Below are positions 1-13,067 of a DNA stretch of 64,000 bases, in pieces (position 1 is the stretch's first letter; each line of letters opens with the position of its first letter). Position numbers and translations under genes: made by a program. This DNA is from Hyalella azteca (lineage: Eukaryota > Arthropoda > Malacostraca > Amphipoda > Hyalellidae), in NCBI RefSeq assembly GCF_000764305.2, contig NW_025939587.1, forward strand, positions 186,001-250,000, given 5' to 3'. Under the pieces are notes generated by a model. That model saw only the letters and a list, made by a program, of their open reading frames with translations. It was not told where the DNA came from and searched no databases.

Positions 1-1965
1 CTGGCCATTCCGGTGTCGACCACGTGAGCAAAATGTGTCCGAAACACCTTTAGCCAAAACGCTAAAATGAATTAAGGTATGCGATTGTTCTTAATTATGA
101 TTAAAGGATATATGCATGAATGGATACGACATTCATGAAAAATTCATGATTATTTCAAATAAACGTACAATAAATGTTCATTTTTTTCACCGGTAATTAT
201 ATCAAGTTAGTATCAAAAAAACTCACTGCTCATATTCTGCGTGCGTTCTTCCTTAATAATTGAATATTTCTATCAATCTAGGCCATGGACATCACAAATG
301 AAGCCCCTTTTATCAGCAGCATTCCCGCTCGGCCGTTTCGTCCCATTTCTGGCCTGAGCCGATTTTTTTCGATGGTTCAATCGCCGGTCGCAGACGCAGC
401 TAACGACTAGCCAAGCTTTCCAATCAGTGGGTCGCTTGCTCGGGACTTTCTGTAGAAATACATCAGGTTTAAACTGTGAAAGCCCAGCAGTATTTTTTCA
501 AGTCCTCTCGAAATGCCGTTACGGTTGAGCTTCCAACAGCTACAACTCCAAAGATGTTCCGAACTTTGCTCAAAAACTTCCGGCTTTTACGATCAGAAGT
601 TTTGGTATAACTGTCGATGTGGGGATTGCAGGAGCGGATTATCTCTGTGAGTGTTCCTTTCGACCTTATAGCATCACAAGAGCCGGTATTTATGTCAGCA
701 AATGCCTCTTTGATGAGCGAACTTCATCCGCACACATAAAAAAATCTTTCACTAAAACTTCCGGGCAAACAGCGATTCGCAAATAAATATTATATTGAAA
801 ATGTGTTATAAGTAGAAATATTTTTAATGCATGATCGTGCTAGGAATCGTGATTGTAGAGATTTAGTTTTATATGGGACAATGTTTTTCCATAGTGTGAT
901 TACCGAGGAACTTTTAAATAATTTTTTTATTATTGAGGGCAAAATTATTGTAATATGGAGGGCAAATTCAAGTCATGCTGCGTCAGTCAGGCAAGCAATT
1001 CAATTATGCTATTAATTCCCAGTTTTTGAAGAGGTTGTTAAATTAAGATTAGTGACCCTCCGACAGATTAACTTTCAAATAACAAACAAATGCTATTCAA
1101 ATGGCAAGAAATATGTCCCTATAGAAGCAAAAGACACAAAATCTAGCCCCGTGATTTTTACATGTTCATTTAATTTTTTCTTATCTCGTTTGCATACTTT
1201 AGATCACAGTAATTTCTAATCTCATTGAGTTTAGCTCATCTCCGCTTTCTTTTCCCCATATTTTATCTCATAAACAGATACCTTTCGATCAGAAATATAC
1301 ATAGAGAGTAAGATGCAAGTCACTAGGCCACGCTGTGTCGGCGCAAGTAATATGAACTCTCAGATGAGCCTCGGGCGTGCAAATATTGCGCAGCAAACAG
1401 CCCAAATCTCGTCAATATTAGGCCAGGTGACGACGACTAACTGACGTTGTGTGGAGAGCTCTCGAGACCGCGACTGATTACGGCCGACCTCGTAGCTTGT
1501 GTTGTCTCGGGCACTCAAGTGACCGTCGAATGTATGTCACTCAATGAAATTCATGAATATCGAAGCAAGTTCAAATATCAAAACTCATGAGCTCTAACAA
1601 TTGACTGCCAGCTTTAAGGTAAGTTTGAAGGAAAGGATTGATGACAAATATACAATGAATGATGGCAAGTTTGGTCAACGAATTGAATTTTGATTGTCTC
1701 GTGGATTCTGAACGATTGCTGCAAAACGACTTTTCGTGGATTTCCTCACGACTTGCCTGACTAAGAGACTAAAATATCTTTCAATTAATAGCCACTCAAT
1801 AATCCTTAGGAAGTATTTCACAACAAATGCATCAAATATACAATCCCAATATTTGATTTACTCATCTAATGTCTGGGTTGTTATCCACGCCAATTGTTAT
1901 CCGAAATACTGCTGCGCCGGGCTACCGAAGCTGATACTATTGCATCTATAAATCGAAAGCTTGAA
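1..1965. other. AT-rich non-coding stretch
   Basis: I see no gene, RNA gene or clear repeat here. Open frames are short (at most about 70 codons), with no recognisable domain and no paired splice sites. Confidence 0.6.
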
Positions 1966-2395
1966 TTAAGTCGTTTGCTCGACTTATAATGGAGTCCTTA
2001 ACTTATAATCGAGTGCTTGACTTATAATCGATTGCCTGACTTGTGATCGAATGTTTGACTTATAATCGAGTGCTTGACTTATAATCGATTGCCCGACTTG
2101 TGATCGAATGTTTGACTAATAATCGAGTCATTTTTTTATATAATCGAATGCTTGACTTATAATCGAATGCTTGGCTTATAATCGAGTCCTTTACTTATTG
2201 TCGAGTGCTTGACTAATAATCGAATGCTCATCTTATAATCGAGTGCTTGGCTTATGATCGAGTGCTTGACTTATAATCGATTACCTGACTTGTGATCAAA
2301 TGCTTGGCTTATAATCGAGTCCTTGTCTTATAATCGAGTGCTTGACTTATGATCGAGTGCTCATCTCATAATCGAGTGCTTGGCTTATAACGCGA
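1966..2395. repeat. 19-bp minisatellite (cttataatcgagtgcttga-type)
   Basis: About twenty imperfect copies of a 19-bp unit of the form ttgacttataatcgagtgc run head to tail, with variants such as gattgcc, gaatgtt and gagtcct at the variable end. The array ends where a GC-richer stretch begins near 2395. It is not coding: stops (taa, tga) recur in the unit. Confidence 0.9.
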
Positions 2396-3465
2396 GATGA
2401 GCTTGATGTGACCGCGTGCTCATGTTTGTGTGCCGCCGAGGGCAAGTTTGCTCAGGTCGCCCGCCACGTGGCCTCCGTATGCGCACTCTCTGCTCTGTGG
2501 TGATCCGCTGTACGGTTCCTCTTACAGGTTGTAGAAGATATGCCGTCCTCGAAATACTACTTACAAAAGCACATTTTAATTTCAAGATAACAATGTTGTA
2601 CAAGCAATATTACTAGATATGAACTAAATAGATGAAATAACTCTGTATTTATATAGTAGTAATCTGACATAAAAGCGCATTGCGATCATGCAGAAAGGCA
2701 TTCCGAAAATTACAGACATTGGAAATATTTCAAAAAATATTTGAACGTATTCAATAGTGACGCGCGTAACATTTCGCAAAACGTATTAAATTTTTCCGTG
2801 CTTCAGATGTTCTAACGCATTCCGAAATTTGGAATGCGAATGGAATGCGAATAAAGAATTTTTATTTGAAGGTCATTGTTTTGATACAGGTATTTCTCGG
2901 ACGTGATATCCACTGGTTGTGAAGGAATTATTCTATAAAAAAATTATATATATATGTGAGTACAATTTTCCTCTCCGTAAAAAAGTAATACAAAAAATTA
3001 GACGATCCCTTATTAATTGTATGCTCTTAATAACTGCAATCGAAGTTTTATTTCAAATAAATTTGTCATCAGATGGTTATGTAAGAAAATGGAGTCAAAA
3101 AGATCAGAATATCATGCAGTTATGACATTTAGAACGTCTTTCGTTACAGAGTAAAGATTCTTTCCCCATTTTTTTATTTGAATGAATTGTTGATAATATT
3201 TTTAAAATATTCTTATTCATGACCTCCTTTGCAATATAAATTTTGGACGTTGAATGACACGACATTGATTTCATTTTGTCGATTATTTGCCTTGCAAAAT
3301 TTTGAAGAGGAAATTGTTAAATTTGACGTTTTTTGCCGGTGCTTCACTGAAGTAGTTTAGTTCATCAAACTCTCGAAAATCTTGAGCGAGCTTCAACGAT
3401 AACAAAATATCGCAACAACGACGAAAAATCTATGGATGTAATAACTGTTGTAATTAATTAATAAT
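2396..3465. other. non-coding stretch
   Basis: No gene seen. A short GC-richer patch (2395-2540) is open on both strands, but neither translation resembles a known domain. The rest is AT-rich. Confidence 0.5.
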
Positions 3466-3807
3466 TTATCGATATGAATGAAGTATAAATTTGTTACAAA
3501 TCACTAAAATGTTTTTTTTTATATTTATAATGGTAAGAAAAAATATGCAAATTGCAAAGCAGTACGCCAAATAAATGCCCAAAATGGAAGTGATCGATTC
3601 AGACACCACATAAGTACCGAGAAGAGATGCTAAATTAAATAGACAAAATGTAGACCAATATAGGAAATCTTCAAGTAAATTTTTAAAGGGTGCCTTCATT
3701 TCTATCAAAATAAATTGTGAACCGTTAGCACTCAGTGCATGAACAAGTGGGCAGCGTGCTTCGGTCAAAGAGTATTTTTTCTTTATGAAAAAGCTACATC
3801 GACCCAC
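3466..3807 (-). CDS. unrecognised 113-codon ORF with hydrophobic C-terminal half (doubtful)
   Basis: An open frame of 113 codons on the minus strand. The first 50 residues are mixed and basic. Residues about 52-95 form one or two hydrophobic stretches, including LFNLASLLGTYVVSES and AYCFAICIFFLTI, followed by a lysine pair. This is compatible with the end of a multi-pass membrane protein such as a chemoreceptor exon, but I recognise no family motif, and AT-rich DNA readily makes hydrophobic frames rich in F, I and L. No promoter or partner exon was found. It could be a relic exon or chance. Confidence 0.12.
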   Translation of the reverse strand: MGRCSFFIKKKYSLTEARCPLVHALSANGSQFILIEMKAPFKNLLEDFLYWSTFCLFNLASLLGTYVVSESITSILGIYLAYCFAICIFFLTIINIKKNILVICNKFILHSYR

Positions 3808-3935
3808 ATATATTGCAACTCTAAAGGGAAATGCATGATAGAGAAAGTCACTGACGGAAATTCTATGTAAGCTCTTGCCTTAATCCGCCGCCTAACGAGC
3901 TGTAAAACGGATTATTTCGCCCAGCGCGCCGCTTG

Positions 3936-4135
3936 GCTCACATTTTCAGCCGCTTTTCTCTCGACTTTCATACAATTATCTTGCCCAGTTCCTGGATACT
4001 CACATTTTCAGAAGCTTTTCTCGAGACTTTCATANTCTTGCCCAGTGCCGGGATACTCACATTTTCAGCCGTTTTTTCTCGACTTTCATACAATTATCTT
4101 GCCAGTGTCGGGATACTCACATTTTCAGCCATTTC
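3936..4135. repeat. ~60-bp tandem repeat with one-N gap
   Basis: Just over three copies of a unit running from ctcacattttcagccgcttt through gactttcatacaattatctt to gcccagtgccgggata. The second copy lacks about 6 bp exactly where the single N stands (4035), so the N probably marks an unresolved join inside the array and copy number is uncertain. Confidence 0.85.
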
Positions 4136-6402
4136 TCGCGCGACCATCACGCACCTTCCTTCTCGAGCTGGAGCTACTGGTGCAACTAAAAGCTTGACAT
4201 GCAAAACTACAACTGAAGCTACTTTAATTATTTCCAAATGTATTCGGGAAAAAATTTTGGGTCCAAAAGCAAAGATCTCAGATACTTATTTTTTATTCCT
4301 AGTGTGTTTAAGTCAGTAGGATGTTCAAGAGCAATGAGATTGTTGTTATCGGTTCGCATAAGTAAATCAACGAACGTTCAATAGGGTGTGATTTATTGAT
4401 TTCCTAGACATCCTTAAAAAAGAGTTATGCATTTCTTCAATTGAGATTGTATCAAACTATGTGTGTTGCTAAGGTTTTGAACAAGAGACGCTTTCATTCT
4501 CGAGTTTTGTGTTTAGATGAAACCTTTTTATCATTCACTTCTGTGTGTAGGAGCAACGGGTTAATCATTGTGTCTGTCGTGCTGAGTCCAGAAGGAGGTG
4601 CGAGTCTTATCACAGGTGTAGGCTGTTGAATTTTTCTCCCACATGTGTAAATATTGTTGAACATAGATTTAATTTGTATGCTTTTTTAATAATAATTCGT
4701 TATATATATCGTACCCTTGTATAATAATCATTCGATTATCGTTAGCATTCGATTGAAAACCGTTATTTTAGCTAAAAGAAAGTTCAGAGCTTGAGCTAAA
4801 AATTTGAGTCCTGACCCTGAAGCTTAAAACTTTAAATATTAACTACAGTGGGGATTTTCTTTTAGACACACGAGACACAAGAATAATGATTGGGTTGAAG
4901 AACTATCACGAGCCACAATACATACATGATCACGATGATTCTTCGGCCTACTTGCATTTTGACATGACCAGTATCTGCTTTTACAATTTAGTAAACAAAT
5001 TTTTGGATGAAATTAGGGGGTTGTTCTACTCTGACACTCTGATGACAATACTTTGCATGTCATTTGCAAGTCCAAGTCCATAATTCATGGCCGAGTTATC
5101 GGTGGTTGTTGTATAATCTTAATGCGGCCTAGATTTTTAGTAGGGAATTCCCCTCGCTGTCGGCGACGGTCCCTCAAGTCTTCACACTTCATGCCCCTCA
5201 ATTCGACCTAATTTGAACTAATCGCGCAGTCGCTTTGTTAATGAGAAGCGCTCGTCTCCCGCCCTGCGTTAATAGCAGCCTCGTTAATAGTGCCATAACC
5301 TAAACTAATATATTTTCCCCTCTGCATGCGTGCTTGCTTTCAAAATGTTTTTCTTATGCAATACCACAATTATCTTACTTAACCAAGATCCAATCTTTTT
5401 GTTAAAAAATAATATAAATGCAGCTATTTCACGCCAGAGGCAGAAACAAAAATAGTTTTAAAGGTAATTTCCGCATAAAAAACATTCAATTATTGCATTT
5501 CGCTTATTCTAAAGTTTGTACACAGGCGAATAAACATTTCTGCACAGACAAATTTTTTATCAGTAATCGACATTACATCTCATCAGGCGGTCATTGCAAT
5601 CTTAAGTTGCGCAAGCGGAAGGTCCATTGCCGAGCATTGCTTGCTCGTTTGTGGCTTAAAAAGTTTCATTGTCATTCCCAGCAGCCTCGTGTTCGTTCAA
5701 CTAAACGTTTTTATGTTACTATTAGTGTTTTAAGTTAGCAAGTTAAAAATAAGGCAGGTACATTCATGTAGCGAATTATTCCGGTACAAAATCGTTACTA
5801 GATTCGAAAGTTAAATTAACGCAAGCCAGTGTTCTTAAAAATCTTCTCTCTATGGATGTTGTCGGAAGCTCAGCTGAAATTTTATGTCGTTATTCTCGAT
5901 AAAAGTGCACAGAGAAACTATTTTTCTACAGAAATGTGATAATTTGAAGCCAGACTAAAATACTTTAATGATGCTCGAGGTGAATTCGACAGATACATTT
6001 CAGCCGGAACCGACTTTCCGCAAATACAAAGCGTTTTCACTTAATTAAATGAAGAAAAACGGCGAAGCGATTCCCAACTTTTCTCTCTACAACAATTTGT
6101 TGTAGGCAGCACCGAGGCTCATTATAGAGATTAGAAGAAGAAAATAATTGAACATTAATACGAAGTTTGTAATGAGGAAATTCTCTTGTGCTTCTGGCCA
6201 GCCGTTAAGGAGCGACAAATGAGTCATTACAGACCAACTATCCACGGCTCTTCCCTGTTAGCGCTCTAATTAAAAAAACTTATAAGAATGGCCCCAATTA
6301 GCCAAATAAAAAGGAAATATGGTTGGCGGTAGCAGCCAGAAGCTCTGGGCGTTTATAAAGATATAGGAGCCGGCGTTCTAGGACCTGTTATGGCAACACA
6401 CC
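4136..6402. other. non-coding stretch
   Basis: No gene supported. The longest frame (5418-5738, 106 codons) has no domain, no splice context and a shuffled-looking composition. Confidence 0.5.
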
Positions 6403-6607
6403 TTGAGCCTTATGGCTATTATGGAACACTTCTTCTCAATTACGGAACACTTCTTCTCACTTATGGAACACTTCTTCTCACTTATGAAACATTTCTTTTC
6501 GCTTATGGAACACTTCTTTTCTTCTTTTCACTTATGGAATACTTCTTACTATTGGAATATTTCCCACTTATGGAACACTTCTTCTCACACTTCTCACATA
6601 TGGAACA
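6403..6607. repeat. 21-bp minisatellite (cttatggaacacttcttctca)
   Basis: About nine degenerate copies of a 20-22 bp unit, ttatggaacacttcttctca, directly upstream of the large tandem duplication. Two frames stay open through it only because the unit lacks stops. Confidence 0.85.
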
Positions 6608-6644
6608 CGTCTCCCCAAAACGGAAAATTTCAGCGCGATTGCAG

Positions 6645-7844
6645 GTGACCAATAAACAGAAGGTGAGCGGTAATCAAAAAAGGTAACTAATAAACAGCAA
6701 CCCAGAATCAGCGAGCAGTGTTCCAACATATTAAATAAGGATCATACCAGCGTAAAGGACAGTGTGCGCGTCAAGCCATTAAATTTAATTTTTATTGATC
6801 GTATTAGCGCTTGTACACTGGGCCACTATAGGCAGCCACCACAAGTGTCCAATACTATCCGCAAATATCAATATTTGTGCCTCGTGCATGGTATTATTAG
6901 GTCATTATTTGTTCAGCCAATAAGTGTAGACGAAGCCAATAGCATGGAAAATAGTGGCGGTTAGTATATTAATATTTAAATGTCGGCAATTAGAGTCCCC
7001 TTATACATAAACCATGTACGTATTCTATTGATAGAGTTCATTTGCGCCGAGTAGTATTCCCAACCAGAACGATGCTCATAGCATCATTAAAAGATTATTT
7101 TGTGAAATCATAGTGAAAACTAACCCCTCGAGTTTTAAAATATCCAACTCCGGCATATTATTAAATATATTAAATTGTTATCATCATATTAAATTTTTTA
7201 AAATCTAGTATAGATTGTCAAATAATGTTTTTCAGCTGATAAACGAGACGCGTAACGATCGCACGAGTACCCATCATCAAGAAACTGTGATCTCCTTTTT
7301 TCCGGTGGCCGGGAAATTTTTCGTACGCCTGGGCTGGCTCGGTGGGCTCTCCTTGGCTGCATTTGAATGGGGTTTATGAGGCGGAAATATCGGAGCTCCT
7401 TAAATCGACCATCTCTGCCAGCTTTACGCGCCTGCCTTGCATGAGAAGTCAATGGCAAGGCCGACTTTGCCGTGCGCTTTCTTTAAGAATCTCCAAGCGA
7501 TGACTGAAGTTCGAACTAGGATGCGCATCCATCACTGTTATGCAAAGTAGAAGAGTTTGGTATGCGCTGAGCTGAGCTTCGCACCATGATACTATGCCAC
7601 CCATTCTTCTTTTATCTCTTCACCAGCGATAAAATTTTTTGGACTTGCGATGAGAGTTTTTGTACGTGCAACTCGTTCTTTGTTAAGTGATGCTACTTAT
7701 TATTCGCCTCACTTGCTCACAAGTATTAATGAAAACCTGGCTACACCGCCTCGAAATACAGAGCGGTCTCTTAACTTAGCATGCATTTTATGGAAATGAC
7801 TAACCAGTGCAAGAATGGTTGGTGTTATTTTATGGAAGGGTTGG
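6645..7844. repeat. 1.2-kb tandem duplication, copy 1
   Basis: The block from gtgaccaataaacagaagg to ggttattttatggaagggttgg-like sequence recurs 1,201 bp downstream at high identity, with scattered single-base and small differences concentrated around 6975-7230. Both copies carry the same 66-codon (+) and 86-codon (-) frames, which match no family I know and are conserved simply because the DNA was copied. No terminal inverted repeats or LTR ends are visible. Confidence 0.95.
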
Positions 7845-7845
7845 A

Positions 7846-9043
7846 GTGACCAATAAACAGAAGGTGAGCGGTAATCAAAAAAGGTAACTAATAAACAGCA
7901 ACCCAGAATCAGCGAGCAGTGTTCCAACATATTAAATAAGGATCATACCAGCGTAAAGGACAGTGTGCGCGTCAAGCCATTAAATTTAATTTTTATTGAT
8001 CGTATTAGCGCTTGTACACTGGGCCACTATAGGCAGCCACCACAAGTGTCCAATACTATCCGCAAATATCAATATTTGTGCCTCGTGCATGGTATTATTA
8101 GGTCATTATTTGTTCAGCCAATAAGTGTAGACGAAGCCAATAGCATGGAAAATAGTGGCGGTTAGTATATTAATATTGAAATGTCGGCCATTAGAGTCCC
8201 CTTGTACATAAACCATGTACGTATTCTATTGATAGAGTTCATTTGCGCCGAGTAGTATTCTCAACCAGAACGATACCCATAGCTTCTCAAAAGATTATTT
8301 TGTTAAATCATAGTGAAACTAAACTACCGTGTTTTAAAATATTCAAGTCGTGCATACTATTAAATATATTAAATTGTTATCATTATATTAAATTGTTTAA
8401 AATCTAGTAAAGATTGTCAAATAATATTTGTCGGCTGATAAACGAGACGCGTAACGATCGCACGAGTACCCATCATCAAGAAACTGTGATCTCCTTTTTT
8501 CCGGTGGCCGGGAAATTTTTCGTACGCCTGGGCTGGCTCGGTGGGCTCTCCTTGGCTGCATTTGAATGGGGTTTATGAGGCGGAAATATCGGAGCTCCTT
8601 AAATCGACCATCTCTGCCAGCTTTACGCGCCTGCCTTGCATGAGAAGTCAATGGCAAGGCCGACTTTGCCGTGCGCTTTCTTTAAGAATCTCCAAGCGAT
8701 GACTGAAGTTCGAACTAGGATGCGCATCCATCACTGTTATGCAAAGTAGAAGAGTTTGGTATGCGCTGAACTCAGCTTCGCACCATGATACTATGCCACC
8801 CATTCTTCTTTTATCTCTTCACCAGCGATAAAATTTTTTGGACTTGCGATGAGAGTTTTTGTACGTGCAACTCGTTCTTTGTTAAGTGATGCTACTTATT
8901 ATTCGCCTCACTTGCTCACAAGTATTAATGAAAACCTGGCTACACCGCCGCCAAATACAGAGAGTTCTCTTCACTTAGCATACATTTTATGGAAATGAAT
9001 AACCAGTGCAAGAATATTTGGTGTTATTTTATGGAAGGGTTGG
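7846..9043. repeat. 1.2-kb tandem duplication, copy 2
   Basis: Second copy of the preceding block, adjoining it head to tail. Differences such as a one-base deletion and substitutions near 8270-8345 and 8950-8975 show it is a real diverged copy, not a duplicated read. Its distal end runs into a minisatellite built from the same ggttggtgttattttatgg words. Confidence 0.95.
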
Positions 9044-9172
9044 TGTTATTTTAGGACTGAAACGTTTAGTGCAGGAATTGTTAGTGTTAATTTATGGCAC
9101 ATATGCGGGGTGCTGAAATGGTTGGTGTAATTTTAGAACACAAACGCCAGGTGCTGGAATGGTTGGTGTAAT
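9006..9172. repeat. degenerate minisatellite (ggttggtgtaattttag)
   Basis: Four diverged copies of a roughly 45-bp unit containing gtgctggaatggttggtgta and a ttttagaacacaaacgccag-like segment. It begins inside the end of the 1.2-kb copy 2, suggesting the duplication end grew by slippage. Confidence 0.7.
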
Positions 9173-11180
9173 GAAACTTTACTTATAATCCTTTTTTCGC
9201 CCATGTAGGCTTTTGCGCATGATTGCAGTGAATCTGATTCATTTCGAGGTTAATTGCATGAAATTTATCTTATAATTTAATTATTAGATATAAGTAAAAA
9301 AAATCTCCCATAAGTGTACAATTTTTAGCATCGTAAAATTTTTTACGTAGAATGCTTTGATGCATTTTTTAAATAAACTGAAAGATGCCTAAATAATCCT
9401 AAATAATTTTATAAATAACAAACACCGCAATTAATATTATTAGGAGCCATTCATGAAGGGTAAAAAAATTGTTTGCATTCCTTAGAAAGAAATTGCCCAA
9501 CTTCACCTCCCTATTTTATTTGAGCATTCATGATTGTACTTTACGCAAATAAAAATCCCATACGCTTACACCTTACATACCAACAATCTACCTAACCACA
9601 CACTCCTACTATACTCGAATGTCCATGCATTTAACGCTAATAGAAAGAGCCAGGCTTATCAGCGGAAACATTTGCATAAGTCAGCGTCCAATTGAGCTTA
9701 CGGTTATTCTAATGAGCTTTAATGGAGGAACAGGCAGGCCTTGCATGCATGTCTACGGGGACTTGGGATTTGGTGAAATATGGTGACATGGTGGCTACTC
9801 GCCCCACGCCCAACAAATGAACTTTGTTAACCAAAGCTCATGCATGGGCGGCGTCTCTCTTTGCAATGTTTTCTGATAAGCTTGCACATCTTAATTAATG
9901 ATGCACTTCCCTTGAGTGCGGTCATCGACTCATCTCCGGCCATGCTAGATAAGTGCTGGATAAATAGCCGCCCCACTTACGTAGATAAATGCAAGGCTAT
10001 AGAGAAGAACACGGACTGAAGGTCGAGATAAGTGAGAGTAAGGGGAATTTTATGTCGGGGAGTTTGAGGAGAATGTTGGGGGAATCTTTATTGTTCATGT
10101 AAACATGCGAAAGCTTTATTTCTGAAGTTTGAGAAAGGAAATGGCTTTAAATGCTAGCCTTAGAAACAGCAGCTGAGGTTTCTAAGATCTTAATAATGTG
10201 TGAAAGGCCCACAAAATTTATCCCACTGCCCTGAATATGACATCGAAGAACATTAAAATATCAACTTTGAAAAAATGTATAACTTATTTCTGATTTTAAT
10301 CATTTGAATATGAATTCAAATACACCTTTTTCTCAGGGGAAGTAATTGAATTAACAATTTACACCTAACTTCCTTGGGCTTCATATTTTGCGTTAACCAG
10401 ACTTAAAGGATGGAATTTATGCCATTGAAAGACGTGTGAGGTTTTCCCATTTATGCACAAAAAAGTGATATGGACAAGCAACATGACAATAATGATGAGG
10501 TTTTTCGCCAGTTGCTGAATAAATGGGAAGTGATAAAATTATCCTGATAACAAGTTTTTAAAAACTGTTAGTCAGGATCTATATTCAGAGAATCTATAGT
10601 GATAGGATTATTCAGAGAATTTGCGACATAGCGAATGGAACACATTATGTCTCCGACTTATGTCATCAAGACTGCACAACTCCGCAGCCAGAGTGAAAAT
10701 AATCATTAAAGCACTCGCACTCAACGTCAATTCCAGATATTCAATCCTTATTGCGTCTGGAAAACATGGCTACAGACTGCGACGTTCGGTGCCGTGCTGG
10801 GCAGTCATGTCACTGTCAACGACCATTAAATACGGGGTTACGGAAATAAATTGGTAAAGTTATCCCTGCTGACGACTTCACTGTGCATGGCCTCTTATAT
10901 ATAGAAGAGTCTTGCAAGTAACTCTCCTTATTGGATGTCATTCGCTTAATGCAATAACGCTTGGATGTCGCTCCAGGCTAGCCATCACTGTATCGATTAG
11001 AGAATATGGCTGCAGACTTGTGTAGCCATACAATTTTAGTGGCTGGAACTTAAATGGCTATAAACGCAATTGTATAATTTGTTCAATTACTCTGAATTTA
11101 AATAGAATAGAAATTATTTGGTGATTCATGTTGATAGTCGACGAGTATTAAATGAAACATAAATCAAGTCCATCGAACTG
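9173..11180. other. non-coding stretch
   Basis: No gene or structured repeat recognised. The only longer frame (10621-10857) has no domain. Confidence 0.5.
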
Positions 11181-11240
11181 GAGATATTGCAAGATATTGC
11201 AAGATATTGCAAGATATTGCAAGATATTGCAAGATATTGT
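11181..11240. repeat. 10-bp tandem repeat (aagatattgc)n
   Basis: Six near-perfect copies of aagatattgc, the first and last each differing by one base. Confidence 0.97.
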
Positions 11241-11875
11241 TCATTTGCCCGATATATTCTACAAGTTAGAAAAAATAATTGAACTCTTAAACAGCAAAAT
11301 GAATTTTTCTGCTTTTACTCGATTTTAATGTTCCATGTACCTGCACAAAAGATGATCAACAAAGCCAATTATAAATGAAATGAATGCGTCTTTAATTGTC
11401 ATGGCTTTCATCACAATGAACCGAGCTTGTAAGGCTAGAAAGAAGTTAATATCAATAATTTACTAAATACGTCGATAACGCCTGTACCGAGAAGAAGCAT
11501 TCATAGCTCCCAAACAGAACGAAATCATGCATTGGTATGTCGCCATTTTCTCTAATTCTGTACTAACAGTTCTTTAATTTATGTCACAAAATCGATGTCA
11601 TCTGAATGACTCTGAACGACACACTCGTAAATCACGAAGTAAAACCTGGAATTTAGATCCAGCCCGCGAAAATGACCACAAATCGTTGTGGCATCAGTGC
11701 TTTCGGCGCTGGACTTACCACTTGCATTTATTTGACAAGCCGTTGCAAGTGCCGTAAATTTCAGCGTCGACGGAGCTATTTTTCTCAGCTCTCGGTGATG
11801 GACGACGCTGGCCGAGTGATGAAGAGCAAGCCAATTGCGACACCTGATACAGGAGACAGTCACGCGAGGCACTCT

Positions 11876-12045
11876 GTGCTTGGCATTCAACATACGTCAA
11901 CAAATTATGTGAGTTATCCTTCACAAAATCTCCGTCAACAGTGTGCTTGGCATTCAACATACGTCAATAAATTGTGTGATTTATCTTACAATGTAATGTG
12001 ATTTATCTTAAATTGTGATTCATCTTACAAAAATCTCCGTCAGTA
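11876..12045. repeat. 67-bp tandem repeat, about 2.5 copies
   Basis: Unit beginning gtgcttggcattcaacatac and ending aaaatctccgtcaaca. The second copy begins 67 bp later. The third is partial, and a short internal segment (gtgatttatcttacaa) is further reduplicated. Confidence 0.8.
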
Positions 12046-13060
12046 ATCGTACACAAACGATATGAATACTGAACGGATTATAAGTATTTTACTCGCGTTA
12101 CATAAATTTGCTTTGGATTCCGGAAAGTATCAGGAAAACGAACGGGTCGAGTTGTGCAGATAGTGACACACTTTCATGATGCACTTTAGTGACACACTTT
12201 CATGACACTTTCTTACTCTCAATACGAAAGAGCGGTACCTTTTTGAGCAAAAGAGCATCGATACACCTTTTTGCTGGGTCAAACTGGATCAGGTTCATCC
12301 ATTATACCTTAGCAATGACTGCATCGTAATTTGGACAAAATCCAACACATTTCTCTGGGTGCTCTCTCTACAACAACAGGGATCGCCAACGGATGCCGTC
12401 AACTATCCTCAACATTTCTGTGTTTTCCTCAACATTTTATTTATTCTCAAGTTTCTTTACTGAATGATAAAGAGATTACAATTATTGAGTTTTATTTCTA
12501 TATTACGTTCGAGACCTTTTCCTGTAATAGACTATTTTCCGAAAAATGTTCCGAAATTGCATTCGAATATAAAACAAGGCTTCAAATTCATTCTTCCGGT
12601 GAATTTTTATATTAATGGATTAAAAAATATAAAAGCTGGCTGCAATGAATAAATGCATGTTTAATTATTACTGTTTAAAAGAAGAACCAAGGGAAATGCA
12701 ACGTTCGTAAAAACTTGTTAGAAAAAAATATGATCAGAGCAAACAATTTTAAAGGATTTCATCTCAATTTTCCACTCAAAACATCATTGATAAAAATAAA
12801 CATGAAAGTCTCTAGCGCAAAGAAATGATTGAAGTTGTTTAATTAATGATAAAAATGAGCAATGAAGACTCTAGCCTCCAGGAAATAAATAAAGTTGTTT
12901 AATTAAGTGAATTAGATACAAGATAATTTTTTATCCTCTTTCCTTGAACAAAATCAGAAAGGCCTGAAAAAGGCCAAAGGCCTGAAAGGCCAAAATCAGA
13001 AAGGCATCGGAAAAATTCGACGACCTCATCCCCCTCGCAGCGACGGCCTGCCATCGGAGT
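12046..13060. other. non-coding stretch with small direct repeats
   Basis: No gene supported. A tagtgacacactttcatga direct repeat lies at 12160-12215, a paired tctagcgcaaagaaatga/ctagcctccaggaaataa repeat at 12810-12905, and aggcctgaaa words at 12958-13005. Confidence 0.5.
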
Positions 13061-13067
13061 CGCGGTG

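Noticed and set aside
7500..7535. tRNA-like gttcgaactaggatgcgca in the 1.2-kb repeat
   Set aside because: No A-box or acceptor stem pairing nearby.
6764..8657. Two identical 66-codon and two near-identical 86-codon frames
   Set aside because: Conserved only because they lie in a recent 1.2-kb duplication; no family similarity.
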